Origin: Acinetobacter sp. Ac_5812
Lineage (GTDB): Bacteria > Pseudomonadota > Gammaproteobacteria > Pseudomonadales > Moraxellaceae
DNA: 64,000 nt
Direction of reading: 5' to 3'
Assembly: GCF_013072695.1 (NCBI RefSeq)
Contig: NZ_LXUK01000025.1
Coordinates: forward strand, 47,647 to 111,646
Part shown: piece after piece, positions 42,751 to 55,200 of the stretch
How the letters are laid out: each line of letters begins with the position of its first letter
Position numbering within the stretch: position 1 is the stretch's first letter
The notes under the pieces: model-generated
The model's database searches: none
What the model was told of the DNA's origin: nothing
Seen by the model: the letters and a program-made list of their open reading frames with translations, nothing else
Position numbers and translations under genes: made by a program

Positions 42751-43458
42751 TCAATTTGACTTTAATTTATTAAAAAATTTTATTATTTTTTGCTTTAAGC
42801 TCGTCATTATGGGCTTTCGACTAATCTTATTTTCAACTAATTTTTCTGCAAAATAAATTTTTGATGCGTAATTTACGGCAGTAAATGCAAGGAATAAGAA
42901 CATTAGCACCCAAATAATAAAACTTGACCAAAAGCTTTCAAGCGAATTATTCATAAGGTGTCGATTATAGATCAACTGATTTGGGTCAAGGAACTTCCAG
43001 AAGAAGAGAGGACCTGTAGCCAATAAAAAGCAAATAATATATAAGATTAAGGCTCCCCACTTTTTGGTTGCCCTAATCCACTTTGTCTTAAAACCAAAAC
43101 TATAGTTAAATTTATCATCTACTTCAGAAAATTCAATTAATGATGAACTACGTCTATATTGATATATACGATTTGATTTGTCAGACTGCTTTAATAAGTT
43201 CTGAGCACACCTTTTATCAATCGAAGGAATACCGACAATCAGCTGATACTTCTTTGTTTCGGCTAAATCAATAATATTTACACGATTTAGATCTTTTTCA
43301 TCTGTATTTTTCAGAACTAAAAGCAGAGCATCATAGTCCTCTCTCAATTGTTTCCGTCTATTCGCTGTAACTTCCAAGAAAAACTTTGTAATACCAAACA
43401 AAGCTGTAAAAACAGCTAAAACGGCTCCGATTGTGGAAACTATTTTTAGTATATCCAT
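42751..43458 (-). CDS. Uncharacterised inner-membrane protein
   Basis: The 235-residue protein has one hydrophobic helix at the N-terminus (VSTIGAVLAVFTALFGITKF, 6–28). A basic soluble middle domain of about 100 residues follows (RRKQLREDYDALLLVLKNTDEKDLNRV). Two helices come near the C-terminus (WGALILYIICFLLATGPLFF and SFIIWVLMFLFLAFTAV), then a Lys-rich tail. I do not recognise a family. AAAGGT lies before the ATG. It is co-oriented with the LysR gene upstream, 80 nt away. Its low GC suggests horizontally acquired or fast-evolving DNA (inference). Confidence 0.75.
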   Translation of the reverse strand: MDILKIVSTIGAVLAVFTALFGITKFFLEVTANRRKQLREDYDALLLVLKNTDEKDLNRVNIIDLAETKKYQLIVGIPSIDKRCAQNLLKQSDKSNRIYQYRRSSSLIEFSEVDDKFNYSFGFKTKWIRATKKWGALILYIICFLLATGPLFFWKFLDPNQLIYNRHLMNNSLESFWSSFIIWVLMFLFLAFTAVNYASKIYFAEKLVENKISRKPIMTSLKQKIIKFFNKLKSN

Positions 43459-43538
43459 TAGTAACCTTTAATCAAATTATGAAATAAAACCTATTTGTAC
43501 TTAGAAAATTTAATTTAAAAAATACTTAGCACACCCAA

Positions 43539-44429
43539 TCAAACTTTGAAATAATGATTTTTAACAATCTCGATAAAAGCATTTGCCTCATTCATCCCCG
43601 CATGTTGAGACTTAATCACCCCCACTTGTAAAGAAATAGAAAAATCATTTAATTCAATCACTTCCAAACCTTCATACTCTAAAATAAATTGATCAAAAAA
43701 AGACTTGGGGTAAAGGCCTAGCCCCTCTCCCTTCAAAATACTTTGTAATTGGAGTTCAGTACCAAAAATTTCTTTATTAATATAAAACCCTAACTTTCTA
43801 TCATATAAAAGCTGTGCCAAACTTTCTCTAAAACAGCAACCATCAGGATGCAGTACCCAACCTCTTTTACTACACATTTTCAAATTATTATATTTATAAG
43901 CCTCCCCCTTTTTGGCAACAATTACCAATGGAATGGTACCGATCTCAAAGAATGCAATATTCGTAGTTAAACCAAGATTAGAGGGAATCATTAATGCAGC
44001 TAGATCTAGCTCTCCTTCATAGACTTGCTTTACTAAACTACATCCCCAGCCACTATAAATATCAATTTCATGATACGGACTTAGTTTTTTAGACTCATGA
44101 ATGACTTTGTCCAAAATATCATCAATAAATGTTTCAGCGATCCCAATTTTAATATATTTTTTGATAGTTTCATTCTTTTCACAATGAAAGCTCTTTAACA
44201 ATTCTAATTGCTTCAAAATAAAGCAACTCTTTAAATAAACTTTTTGCCCTAGTCTGGTCAGTTGTAAAGGTCTAGTTTTGCGATTAAAGAGCACACCTTT
44301 GACAATCTCTTCCATGTTACAGATGCGTTTTGTCACAGTAGATTGATTAACACCTAACTTTTCTGATGCCACGGTTATGGACTGATGATCAACTACATAT
44401 ATAAAAGTTTTTAAATCTCTAATATCCAA
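43539..44429 (-). CDS. LysR-family transcriptional regulator
   Basis: The 296-residue protein has the LysR N-terminal winged helix-turn-helix (DLKTFIYVVDHQSITVASEKLGVNQSTVTKRICNMEE, with LFNRKTRPLQLTRLG) and a periplasmic-binding-protein-like effector domain. The start is a TTG at 44429, well supported by GAGGG 8 nt upstream and by the family-typical first residues MDIRDLKTF. It follows the AraC-family gene by 21 nt, so the two are probably co-transcribed. Targets are unknown; the adjacent adhesin modules are candidates by position only. Confidence 0.9.
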   Translation of the reverse strand: MDIRDLKTFIYVVDHQSITVASEKLGVNQSTVTKRICNMEEIVKGVLFNRKTRPLQLTRLGQKVYLKSCFILKQLELLKSFHCEKNETIKKYIKIGIAETFIDDILDKVIHESKKLSPYHEIDIYSGWGCSLVKQVYEGELDLAALMIPSNLGLTTNIAFFEIGTIPLVIVAKKGEAYKYNNLKMCSKRGWVLHPDGCCFRESLAQLLYDRKLGFYINKEIFGTELQLQSILKGEGLGLYPKSFFDQFILEYEGLEVIELNDFSISLQVGVIKSQHAGMNEANAFIEIVKNHYFKV

Positions 44430-44450
44430 AAATTTATCCCTCGCATTGGA

Positions 44451-45185
44451 TTATTTTAAATACTTCCTAAACTGGCAGGGTGAACATCCAGTCCAACCCT
44501 TAAATGCACGAGTAAATGCACTATGCTCTGTATAACCCAATGTATATGCGATATCAGACAAACTCACATTTTCATTTTTCAATAAAATCAATGCCTTTTC
44601 ATGTCTTTTTTGTTTTACTAATAATTTGAATTCTTCACCTTCATTTCTTATTTTTTTTGATAGTATTCGAGGGGTTAGTCTCATTTTCTTTGCAACTTTA
44701 ATTAAATATGGCTCTCCTTCAGATAAAATATTACCGATTTGGATATTTACTTTTTCAAGAAAATCGAGTGTTCCTTCCCCCGTACGTGGACATGATGCAA
44801 AGAAAGCTTCAAAGCAAAGCTCATCGAACTTCTTACAAACTGTAATAGAGTCAAACAAATCACTAGAATACAATGCGTATTTATACGGATTATCTAAGCT
44901 AGGCTCGAATATAAAATGTGTATTTTTCACATTTAAACTATCCATTAAGCACTTAAATCCATTTAGGATATCTTTACTTAAAAAATCCTGATTCAACACC
45001 TCACACCGATATATTAAAACAATTCTAAAATGGTCTAACGACAAATTATTAATAAGTGAAAAAAACTTATCTATTTCTAAAAGGAAAAAGATAACTGCAT
45101 GCTTTAAATCTTTATTTCCAACTTCAATAAGATGCAGTTTTATATTTTTTTCACAATGTGAAAAAGTATGAAACATATTATCCAT
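44451..45185 (-). CDS. AraC-family transcriptional regulator
   Basis: The product has a C-terminal AraC DNA-binding domain (FKLLVKQKRHEKALILLKNENVSLSDIAYTLGYTEHSAFTRAFKGWTGCSP). Its N-terminal part of about 140 residues matches no sensor domain I know. I chose the ATG at 45185 (244 residues), with GAG 7 nt upstream; the frame is open with TTG at 45215. Its coding strand is AT-rich compared with the housekeeping genes. It lies between the first tpgA and the LysR gene, suggesting a regulatory role for the adhesin region (inference). Confidence 0.87.
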   Translation of the reverse strand: MDNMFHTFSHCEKNIKLHLIEVGNKDLKHAVIFFLLEIDKFFSLINNLSLDHFRIVLIYRCEVLNQDFLSKDILNGFKCLMDSLNVKNTHFIFEPSLDNPYKYALYSSDLFDSITVCKKFDELCFEAFFASCPRTGEGTLDFLEKVNIQIGNILSEGEPYLIKVAKKMRLTPRILSKKIRNEGEEFKLLVKQKRHEKALILLKNENVSLSDIAYTLGYTEHSAFTRAFKGWTGCSPCQFRKYLK

Positions 45186-45398
45186 CTCATATCTCAACTT
45201 TTTAGAGCATATCAAACTTTAGTATTGAATTTTTAACATTTTATATCTTTTAAATAATCATTTTAGGAAAATTAAACAAGCAGACAATAAATTATCTGCT
45301 CATTATTGACTAGAGGTTCAGTTTGGTATTTCCAGTGTCAAAAAGAAATTTTTTTCTGCTGGCATTATTATTCCGCTTCGCTCCTCAATTTCAATCAA

Positions 45399-46217
45399 TT
45401 ACCATTGGATATTGACACGGCGGTTTGGTGCTAAACACTGAACCAGTTGTGTATGACGTGCTTGACCAGAACATTCTTGATAAACACTTGTACCTCCACT
45501 AACTTGTAATTGAATACGTTTTGGATCAATGTCTTGCTGTACTAATAACTGTGCAACCGTATTGGCTCGACGAGACGACAAGTCTTGGTTATAGGCAAAT
45601 TTACCCAGTCGATCTGCATAACCAGAAACAATCACAGGGTTTTGAGATTGTTGAATTGCACTCACCATAGTTGCAAGATTGGTTGAACTTGGTTCTATCG
45701 CATTACGATCTGAGCGATCAAATGCAAAGAACACTGTGCCCGTTTGTGGCGCAACCTGAATCGGTGCAGGTAAAACTGCAGGCACAACATTATTCACGCC
45801 CCATGTCATCAAGCCTTGACACTCTTCGCCTTTCCAAGACAACCGATTTGCGATGTATTGCTTGTCATAATCAATACGTAGTTGGCAACGCTTATAATCC
45901 TGTGTATTCGGCTCACGAATATCCAAAACATAGTTCCATGTTTTAACTGCAAACACCCCTTCACTAAAATGCGGATTGCCAAGAATATGGCGATGCTGAT
46001 CTTTGTTCATACCCACATCTATACGCGCAACATCGTTATATTCGTAACGTTTGACTAATTTCAAATAGCTCTTACTGATCTCTGGAAAAGTGACTTCATC
46101 CGTCGTTTGTAATTCGACTTTGCCTTGTGCTTCTGTAACTGGAACTTCTGGTGAAGCTTGGGCATTCAATGCAGTGCCCATAAATGCCATTATCATTAAA
46201 GCTTGGATTTTATTCAT
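45399..46217 (-). CDS. tpgA: TpgA-like peptidoglycan-associated partner of the trimeric autotransporter, copy 1
   Basis: The 272-residue protein has a Sec signal (MNKIQALMIMAFMGTALNAQA, cut before SPEV) and a SmpA/OmlA-like domain (YNDVARIDVGMNKDQHRHILGNPHF…LSWKGEECQG, about 50–135). The C-terminal OmpA-type peptidoglycan-binding domain (about 165–272) contains FAFDRSD, the VSGYADRLG aspartate, and NQDLSSRRANTV with the conserved arginine. TpgA in A. baumannii and Tol 5 anchors the Ata/AtaA barrel to the cell wall. It lies 70 nt downstream of the giant autotransporter, as in known ata–tpgA operons. It differs from the second copy at about 25 of 272 residues. Confidence 0.92.
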   Translation of the reverse strand: MNKIQALMIMAFMGTALNAQASPEVPVTEAQGKVELQTTDEVTFPEISKSYLKLVKRYEYNDVARIDVGMNKDQHRHILGNPHFSEGVFAVKTWNYVLDIREPNTQDYKRCQLRIDYDKQYIANRLSWKGEECQGLMTWGVNNVVPAVLPAPIQVAPQTGTVFFAFDRSDRNAIEPSSTNLATMVSAIQQSQNPVIVSGYADRLGKFAYNQDLSSRRANTVAQLLVQQDIDPKRIQLQVSGGTSVYQECSGQARHTQLVQCLAPNRRVNIQW

Positions 46218-46248
46218 CTCTATTCTCGCTTTATTCTTGTTTCAAGCA

Positions 46249-46271
46249 AGGAGAACCCAAAAGGTTCTCCT
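46249..46271 (-). promoter_or_regulatory. Hairpin between ata-like gene 1 and tpgA 1
   Basis: AGGAGAACC and GGTTCTCCT form a perfect 9-bp stem with a 5-nt loop, 17 nt after the ata stop. No T-run follows on the minus strand, so it looks like an attenuator or mRNA-stability element, not a full terminator. Confidence 0.65.
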
Positions 46272-46287
46272 GAATTTAAATCAATGA

Positions 46288-49200
46288 TTAGTCAAACACA
46301 CCGCTTAAACCAACACGGAAACTTGGATCACCCTGTGAAGCGGCAGCCACCCCCGTTGTTAGCGACCAGCGTCCATTATCTGCGGTCTTACGCAGGGTTA
46401 CACCCACGGCATTTTCACCTCCATGATAGGCTGCACCGACTGCATAGGTATATTTGCCTGAAATATAAGGTGCAGTTTCAAGCGCCATCGCTGCTGCAAC
46501 ACCAGCATTGGCCATTTTTTTGACATCATCAATCCGTTGATTGGTGTCATAGAAGGCCTGTTGCATTTGGTCACCGAGATTGGTAATCCGATCACCGAGG
46601 GCCTGATCGGCATTGTTTAGGGCATTAAGTGCATCACCGACATTGTCATGTTTGCCACCTGCAACCTCATAACTTGGTGGGGTCCAACCATTCACAGGGT
46701 CATAACCCGCTCCACCACCCAAAGCCTTGCCTACATTTTCATAAGACTTGTGCAATTGACTACCATTAATTGCATCTTTTGAATCTGGTGCAATTGTACC
46801 TTCAGCAACACCTGTGACTTTCTTGCTTCCTGCATCCACCCCTCCTTTGGTGATACTTGGTCCTTCCGCAATACGAACACCATCTGCTGCAATCGTAGTT
46901 CCACCAGCACCACCCACATTGACTTGGTTGGCAGTCACACTATCAACTTGAATGTCTTTGGCCAAGCCGACTTCATAGTCCTTACTACCATCAACTTTGG
47001 TCGTTTCAGTTACCTTGATGTTGCCATCTTTGTTGCTCACCGTTGATTTAGCAGCTTGTGCAGCTTTGCCTACAGCACCAATCGCATCGTTGATATTGTC
47101 TTGACCTGTACCACCAATGTTGTCACCCACAATCGTTCCATCTGGATTAATTGTGGTATTTCCACCCACAATGTTTTTCACACTGTCTGCAACACCATGG
47201 AGTTGACCACCATTAATTGCATCTTTAGAACCTGCGGCAACCGTACCATCAGCAACACCTGTGACTTTGTTATCGCCAGCATCAATGCCCTCTTTAGTGA
47301 CACTTGGCCCACCAGCAATAGTTAAACCATCGCCATTGATTACCGTATCACCCGCGGTCACGCTATCGACGTTAATGTCCTTCGACAAGCCAACTTGGAA
47401 GTCCGTTCCACCTTCACTATTCGGACTGCTAGTCACCGTGACATTTTCATCGCCATCGGCTTTACTTACTGTAGTTTTAGCCTCTTTCGCTGCTTTACCT
47501 ACGGCACCAATCGCATCATTGATATTGTTTTTACCGGTTCCGCCAATATCCTTGGTGATAATAGTTCCATCTGGGTTGACTGTGGTATTACCACCAATTG
47601 CAGTTGATACGCTGTCTGCAACACCTTTTAATTGGCTGCCATTAATCGCATCCGTTGAATCTGCTGTAATACGTCCTGGTGCAACACCTGTGATCAAGGT
47701 ATTACCTGCATCAATGCCTCTTGCACTAATACGTGGACCAACGCTATTCCCCATCGGGTCAGCGAAACCAAGACCGTCTTGACCTAGAATGGTGGTATTA
47801 CCATCCTGATCTTTCAAGCTGACACCTTTTGCATCCAGAATGGTTTCATTTCCTTCTGCATCCGTCGACGTGACACTGTCCAATTTCACGTCTTTCGCTG
47901 TTGCAACTTCATAGTTGGTACTGCCATCTGCATTGGTTGACTCAGTCACCACCATATTGTCGCCTTCGGTGACCGTGGTTTTCGCTGTCACTGCATTTTT
48001 ACGCACTGAATCAATTGCATCATGGATGTTGCCTTCACCCGTGTTACCTACATTGCTGGTGGTCACTGAACCGTTTGGATTTAAGACGGTTTCACCACCA
48101 ATTGAGCTTCGTACACTATCCGTAACACCGTGGAGTTGTCCGCCATTGATCGCTTCAGTTGAACCTGCTGCAACCGTACCGTCTGCAACACCACTGATCT
48201 TGCCTGTAGCGCCATCAATATTGACGTCACCGACCTGAACCGAATCAAATGACACATCATCCGCTGTCGCAACTTCATAAATGGTCTGACCATCTGCACC
48301 TGTACGGCTTTCAACCGTCATGTTCTTACCTGCTTCAACTTCAGTTTTTGCTGCGGTGGTTTCTCCTTGAATCGCATCGGCAACGGTATCGTAACCGTTA
48401 TTATTGACGGTAAAAGGACCATTCAGCTTACCGCCTTCTTTGGTCACACCTCCGCCCAAGAGATCGCCTGTAGAGGCAATGCTGTCATTGAGTTGACCTC
48501 CATTCACGGCATCTTTGGAACCAGCTGCAATCGTGCCATCCGCAATATTGCTAATTTTGTTACCAGCTGCATCAATCCCTGACTTGGTGATGCTTGGACC
48601 ATCTACAATCGTGATACCATCGCTATTCAGCACAGTATCGCCTGTAGTCAGACTGTCGACTTTCAGGTCTTTATTGAGGCCATATTGAATCGTATTGCCG
48701 TCTTTGCTTACTGTCAGATTTTCTTCACCTTGTACCGTGCCGATATCAACCGTATCGCCTGCTTTGACTGCGCCCGCATCTGCTTCGTTACTTTGTAGTT
48801 TCCAGCCTTTATCCAATTCAGTAATGGCTTCACCGACATTACGGACGGTTTCTCCATTTACTTCATAGTTTGGTGCTGTGACCGTGCCATCTGGATTGAC
48901 AACGGAACCACCTCCCAAGGCATCTGATACGCTCTGTGCTGTGCCTGCCAGTTGGCTACCATTGATTACATCTGTCGAAGTTGGATTTACATCACCTGCT
49001 GCAACACCACTGATTTTGCCTGTCGTGCCATCAATGTTGACATCACCCACTTGCACTGAGTCAAAATCCACATCACGTGCAGTCGCAACTTCATAGTTAG
49101 TACTGCCATCTGGATTGGTCGACTCAGTTACAACGATGTTGTCTCCTTCTGTCACAGTTGTTTTCGCTGTAACTGCATTTTTACGCACTGAGTCAATCGC

Positions 49201-52200
49201 GTCGTGGATGTTGCCTTCACCCGTATTACCTACATTGCTGGTGGTCACTGAACCATTTGGATTCAAGACTGTTTCACCACCAATTGAGCTCCGAACACTA
49301 TCTGCAACACCATGCAATTGACCACCATTGATCGCTTCGGTTGAACCCGCTGCAATGGTGCCATCTGCAACACCGCTAATCTTGCCTGTGCTGCCATCAA
49401 TGCTCACACCATTTGGACCACCTACTGTGACATTGTTAAAGTCAACATCATCTTTGGTCGCTACGTTATAGATGTCTTGACCATCAGCACCTGTGGTTTT
49501 AGTCACTGTAACGTTCTTGCCTTCAGTCACTTCGGTTTTCGATGCTGCTGCTTCTCCTTGGATCGCTTCGGCAACTGTATCGTAACCTTTGCCACTCACG
49601 GTAAATGGACCATTCAGCTTACCGCCTTCATTAGTCACACCACCGCCCAAGATATCGCCCGTAGAGCCAACGCTGTCATTCAGTTGACCACCATTGACCG
49701 CATCTTTAGAGCCTGCGGCAACTGTACCGTCTGCAACACCACTGATCTTGCCTGTCGTACCATCAATATTGACGTCACCCACTTGAACCGAATCAAAATC
49801 GACATTGCGTGCAGTTGCAACTTCATAGTTGGTACTGCCATCGGCATTAGTCGACTCAGTGACCACCATATTATCGCCTTCGGTGACTGTGGTTTTCGCT
49901 GTAACTGCATTTTTACGTACAGAATCAATCGCGTCGTGGATGTTGCCTTCACCCGTATTACCCACATTGCTGGTCGTCACTGAACCATTTGGATTTAAGA
50001 CCGTTTCACCACCAATTGAGCTCCGAACACTATCTGCGACACCATGCAATTGACCACCATTGATCGCTTCGGTTGAACCCACTGCAATGGTGCCATCAGC
50101 TACGCCACTGATTTTGCCTGTGCTGCCATCAATGTTGACATCACCCACTTGCACCGAATCAAATGACACATCATCCGCTGTCGCAACTTCATAAATAGTC
50201 TGACCATCCGCACCTGTACGGCTTGCAACGGTCATGTTCTTGCCCGCTTCAACTTCAGTTTTCGCTGCCGCTGCCGCTCTGTCTAATTGACCTTTATTCA
50301 CTGCATCGGTTGCGTCAACGCCTGCGCCAACATTGCTAATCGGGTTGCCTGCAGCATTGATGCCATCTTTAGTGATACTTGGACCATTGCTAATGGTCAC
50401 GCCATTATCATTAATGACAGTATCGCCCACAGTCACACTATCCACTTTCAGGTCACGGTTTAAACCGTATTGGATGGTGTTACCAGTCTTGGTTACCGTG
50501 AGGTTTTCTTCGCCATTCACCGTACCAATATCAACTGTGTCGCCTGCTTTGACTGCACTGACATTGTCAGAGCCATTGCTTTGTAGGTTCCAGCCTTTAT
50601 CCAATTCAGAAATAGCGGCACCAACATTACTGACGCTTGTACCATTTACATCATAACTAGGTGTTGTCACCGTACCATCTAGATTGACAGTTGATCCGCC
50701 ACCAAGAGCATCAGACACGCTCTTCGCTGTACCTGCCAATTGACTGCCATTAATTGCATCGGTTGAGCTAGGATTGACATCACCTGCAGCTACACCACTG
50801 ATCTTGCCTGTGGTTCCATCAATACTGACACCGTTTGGACCACCTACAGTGACATTGTTAAAGTCAACATCATCCGCTGTCGCTACTTCATAGATAGTTT
50901 GTCCATCGGCACCAGTACGGCTTTCAACCGTCATATTCTTGCCAGCTTCTACTTCGGTTTTTGCGGCTGCTGCTTGCCCACGGACTGAGTTAATCGCATC
51001 ATGAATATTGTTCTGGCCGGTATTCCCCACATTACTTGTGGTTACTGTGCCATCTGGATTTAAGATTGTTTCACCACCAATTGAGTTTCGAACACTATCA
51101 GCTACGCCATATAATTGGCTACCATTAATCGCATCAGTTGAAGTCGCATTGACATCACCCGCAGTCACGCCGCTAATTTTGCCTGTGCTGCCATCAATAT
51201 TGACATCGCCTACCGTGACATTGTTAAACTCAACATTATCTGCGGTTGCAACGTTATAGATGTCTTGTCCATCTGCTCCCGTGGTTTTTGAAACTGTGAT
51301 GTTCTTGCCTTGCGTGACCTCAGTTTTTGCTGCAGCAGCGGCATCATCCAACTGACCTTTATTGACGGCATCGCTATCATTCACGCCTGCACCAACATTA
51401 CTGATTGGATTACCTGCGGCGTTGATGCCAGACTTGGTGATACTTGGGCCATTTGTAATGGTCACACCATTGTCGTTGATTAAGGTATCGCCTGCGCGAA
51501 CACTATCAACGCGGAGGTTTTTATTGAGACCATATTGAATGGTATTGCCATCTTTGGTGACAGTCAGATTTTCTTCACCTTCAACAGTACCAATATCAAC
51601 CGTATCACCAGCTTTAACTGCACCAGCATTGGCACCATTACTTTGTAAGTTCCAGCCTTGATCAAGTTGCTCAATCGCAGCACCGACATTACGAACCGTT
51701 TCCCCATTCACCTCATAATTTGGTGCGGTCACCGTGCCATCTGGATTCACAACTGAACCACCACCTAAAGCATCGGATACGCTCTTGGCTGTGCCCGCCA
51801 ATTGGCTACCATTAATCGCATCGGTTGAAGTAGCACTCACATCACCCGCAGTCACACCGCTGATTTTGCCTGTGCTGCCATCAATGGTGACATCACCGAC
51901 TGTGACATTGTTAAACTCAACATTGTCCGCGGTTGCAACGTTATAGATGTCTTGTCCATCTGCTCCCGTGGTTTTAGAAACCGTGATGTTCTTGCCTTGC
52001 GTCACTTCGGTTTTAGCAGCGGCGGCGGCATCATCCAACTGACCTTTATTGACGGCATCGCTATCATTCACGCCTGCACCAACATTGCTGATTGGATTAC
52101 CTGCGGCGTTGATGCCAGACTTGGTGATACTTGGGCCATTTGTAATGGTCACGCCATTATCATTGATTAAGGTATCGCCTGCGCGAACACTATCAACGCG

Positions 52201-55200
52201 GAGGTTTTTATTGAGACCATATTGAATGGTATTGCCATCTTTGGTGACAGTCAGATTTTCTTCACCTTCAACAGTACCGATATCAACCGTATCGCCAGCT
52301 TTAACTGCACCAGCATTAGCACCATTACTTTGTAAGTTCCAGCCTTGATCAAGTTGCTCAATCGCAGCACCGACATTACGAACCGTTTCCCCATTCACCT
52401 CATAATTTGGTGCACTCACCGTGCCATCTGGATTCACAACTGAACCGCCACCTAAGGCATCCGATACGCTCTTGGCTGTACCCGCCAATTGGCTACCATT
52501 AATCGCATCCGTTGATGTTGGATTGACATCACCCGCAGTCACACCGCTGATTTTGCCTGTGCTGCCATCAATGGTGACATCGCCCACCGTGACATTGTTA
52601 AACTCGACACTGTCTTTTGTTGCCACGTTATAGATGTCTTGTCCATCTGCACCCGTGGTTTTAGAAACCGTGATGTTCTTGCCTTGCGTGACCTCGGTTT
52701 TGGCGGCTGCAGCGGCATCATCGAGCTGACCTTTGTTTACCGCATCGCTTGGTGCTGTACCATTTGCAACATTGCTGATGGGGTTGCCTGCTGCATTGAT
52801 GCCATCTTTGGTGAGACTTGGGCCATTGCTAATGGTCACGCCATTGTCGTTGATTAAGGTATCGCCTGCGCGGACGCTATCGACTTTTAAATCACGGTTT
52901 AAGCCGTATTGAATGGTATTGCCATTCTTGGTCACTGTTAGATTTTCTTCACCTGTTACCGTACCAATATCAACCGTGTCACCGGCTTTAATTGCACCCG
53001 CTTTGGTACCATTCGTTTGCAAATTCCAGCCTTTGTCTAATTCTGACAGCGCATCACCAACGTTACCTACAGTCGTTCCGTTAATGTTATAGCTTGGTGC
53101 GGTCACTGTGCCATCTGGATTGACGATTGAACCACCACCTAAAGCATCTGATACGCTCTTGGCTGTACCCGCCAATTGACTGCCATTAATCGCATCGGTT
53201 GAAGTCGCATTGACATCACCTGCTGCAACACCACTAATCTTGCCTGTAGCACCATCAATGGTGACATCACCGACTGTGACATTGTTAAACTCAACATTAT
53301 CTGCGGTTGCAACGTTATAGATGTCTTGTCCATCTGCTCCCGTGGTTTTAGAAACGGTAATGTTCTTGCCTTGAGTGACTTCGGTTTTAGCAGCGGCGGC
53401 GGCATCATCGAGCTGACCTTTGTTCACCGCATCGCTTGGTGCTGTACCATCTGCAACATTGCTGATTGGATTGCCTGCCGCATTGATACCTGACTTGGTG
53501 ATACTTGGGCCATTTGTAATGGTCACGCCATTGTCATTGATTAAGGTATCGCCTGAGCGAACACTATCAACGCGAAGGTTTTTATTGAGACCATATTGAA
53601 TGGTATTGCCATCCTTGGTCACGGTGAGATTTTCTTCACCATTGACTGTACCAATATCAACCGTATCGCCTACTTTCACCGCACCCGCTTTGGTACCATT
53701 CGTTTGCAAATTCCAGCCTTTGTCTAATTCTGACAGCGCATCACCAACGTTACCAACAGTCGTTCCGTTAATATCATAGCTTGGTGCGGTCACTGTTCCA
53801 TCTGGATTGACCACCGAACCACCACCTAAGGCATCCGATACACTCTTAGCTGTGCCTGCCAATTGACTGCCATTAATGGCATCAGTCGATGTTGGATTAA
53901 CATCACCCGCAGTCACGCCGCTAATTTTGCCTGTGCTGCCATCAATATTGACATCACCTACCGTCACGTTGTTAAAGTCGACACTGTCTTTTGTTGCCAC
54001 GTTATAGATGTCTTGCCCGTCTGCACCCGTGGTTTTAGAAACGGTAATGTTCTTGCCTTGAGTGACTTCGGTTTTGGCGGCTGCAGCGGCATCATCGAGC
54101 TGACCTTTGTTCACCGCATCGCTTGGTGCTGTACCATCTGCAACATTGCTGATTGGATTGCCTGCCGCATTGATACCTGACTTGGTGATACTTGGGCCAT
54201 TACTGATGGTCACGCCATTGTCGTTAATTAAGGTATCGCCTGCACGAACGCTATCTACTTTTAAGTCACGATTTAGACCATATTGGATGGTATTACCATC
54301 CTTGGTCACGGTGAGATTTTCTTCACCTGTTACCGTACCAATATCAACCGTGTCGCCTGCTTTGACAGCACCTGCTTTGGCAGCATTACTTTGCAAATTC
54401 CAGCCTTGATCCAAGGCCTCGATTGCCTCCCCAACATTGCTAACACTTGTGCCATTTACATCATAACTAGGTGCTGTCACCGTGCCATCAGGATTGACCA
54501 CTGAGCCGCCACCCAAGGCATCAGATACGCTCTTGGCTGTGCCTGCCAATTGGCTACCATTAATCGCATCGGTTGAAGTCGCATTGACATCACCCGCAGT
54601 CACGCCGCTAATTTTGCCTGTGCTGCCATCAATATTGACATCGCCTACCGTGACATTGTTAAACTCCACATCATCGACTGTGGCAACTTCATAATTAGTA
54701 CTACCATCAGCATTCCTTGATTCTGTGACCGTAATATTTTTACCATCAGTCACAGTATTTTTACCTGCCGCAGTTGCTGCATCTAATTGGTCTTTATTGA
54801 CAGCATCTGTGCCCGCAACACCCGCACCCACATTGGTAATTGGGTTACCTCCAGCATTAATCCCTGACCTGGTGATACTTGGACCATTGGTAATGGTCAC
54901 ACCATCGGTATTAATCACCGTATCACCTGCGGTTACGCTGGTAAACTCAGGGTTGTCCGCCATCTCGATAAGTATTTTATCCTGCGTTACCACAGTTTGA
55001 AGGTTACTACCACTGTAACCACCACCCGTAGTAGAAGTACCTTCTACAGCAAGCGTACTCCCCAGTTGTTGTGCAGTGCTACCACTATTGCCAGTAAAGG
55101 TTAGCGGCTGGTTGACTGCTGTGTTCAGAGTATTAAGTGCATCGCCCACATTATTGGTTACGTTGACGGTATTAGCAGCTGGGTTGCTTGTCAGCGCATA

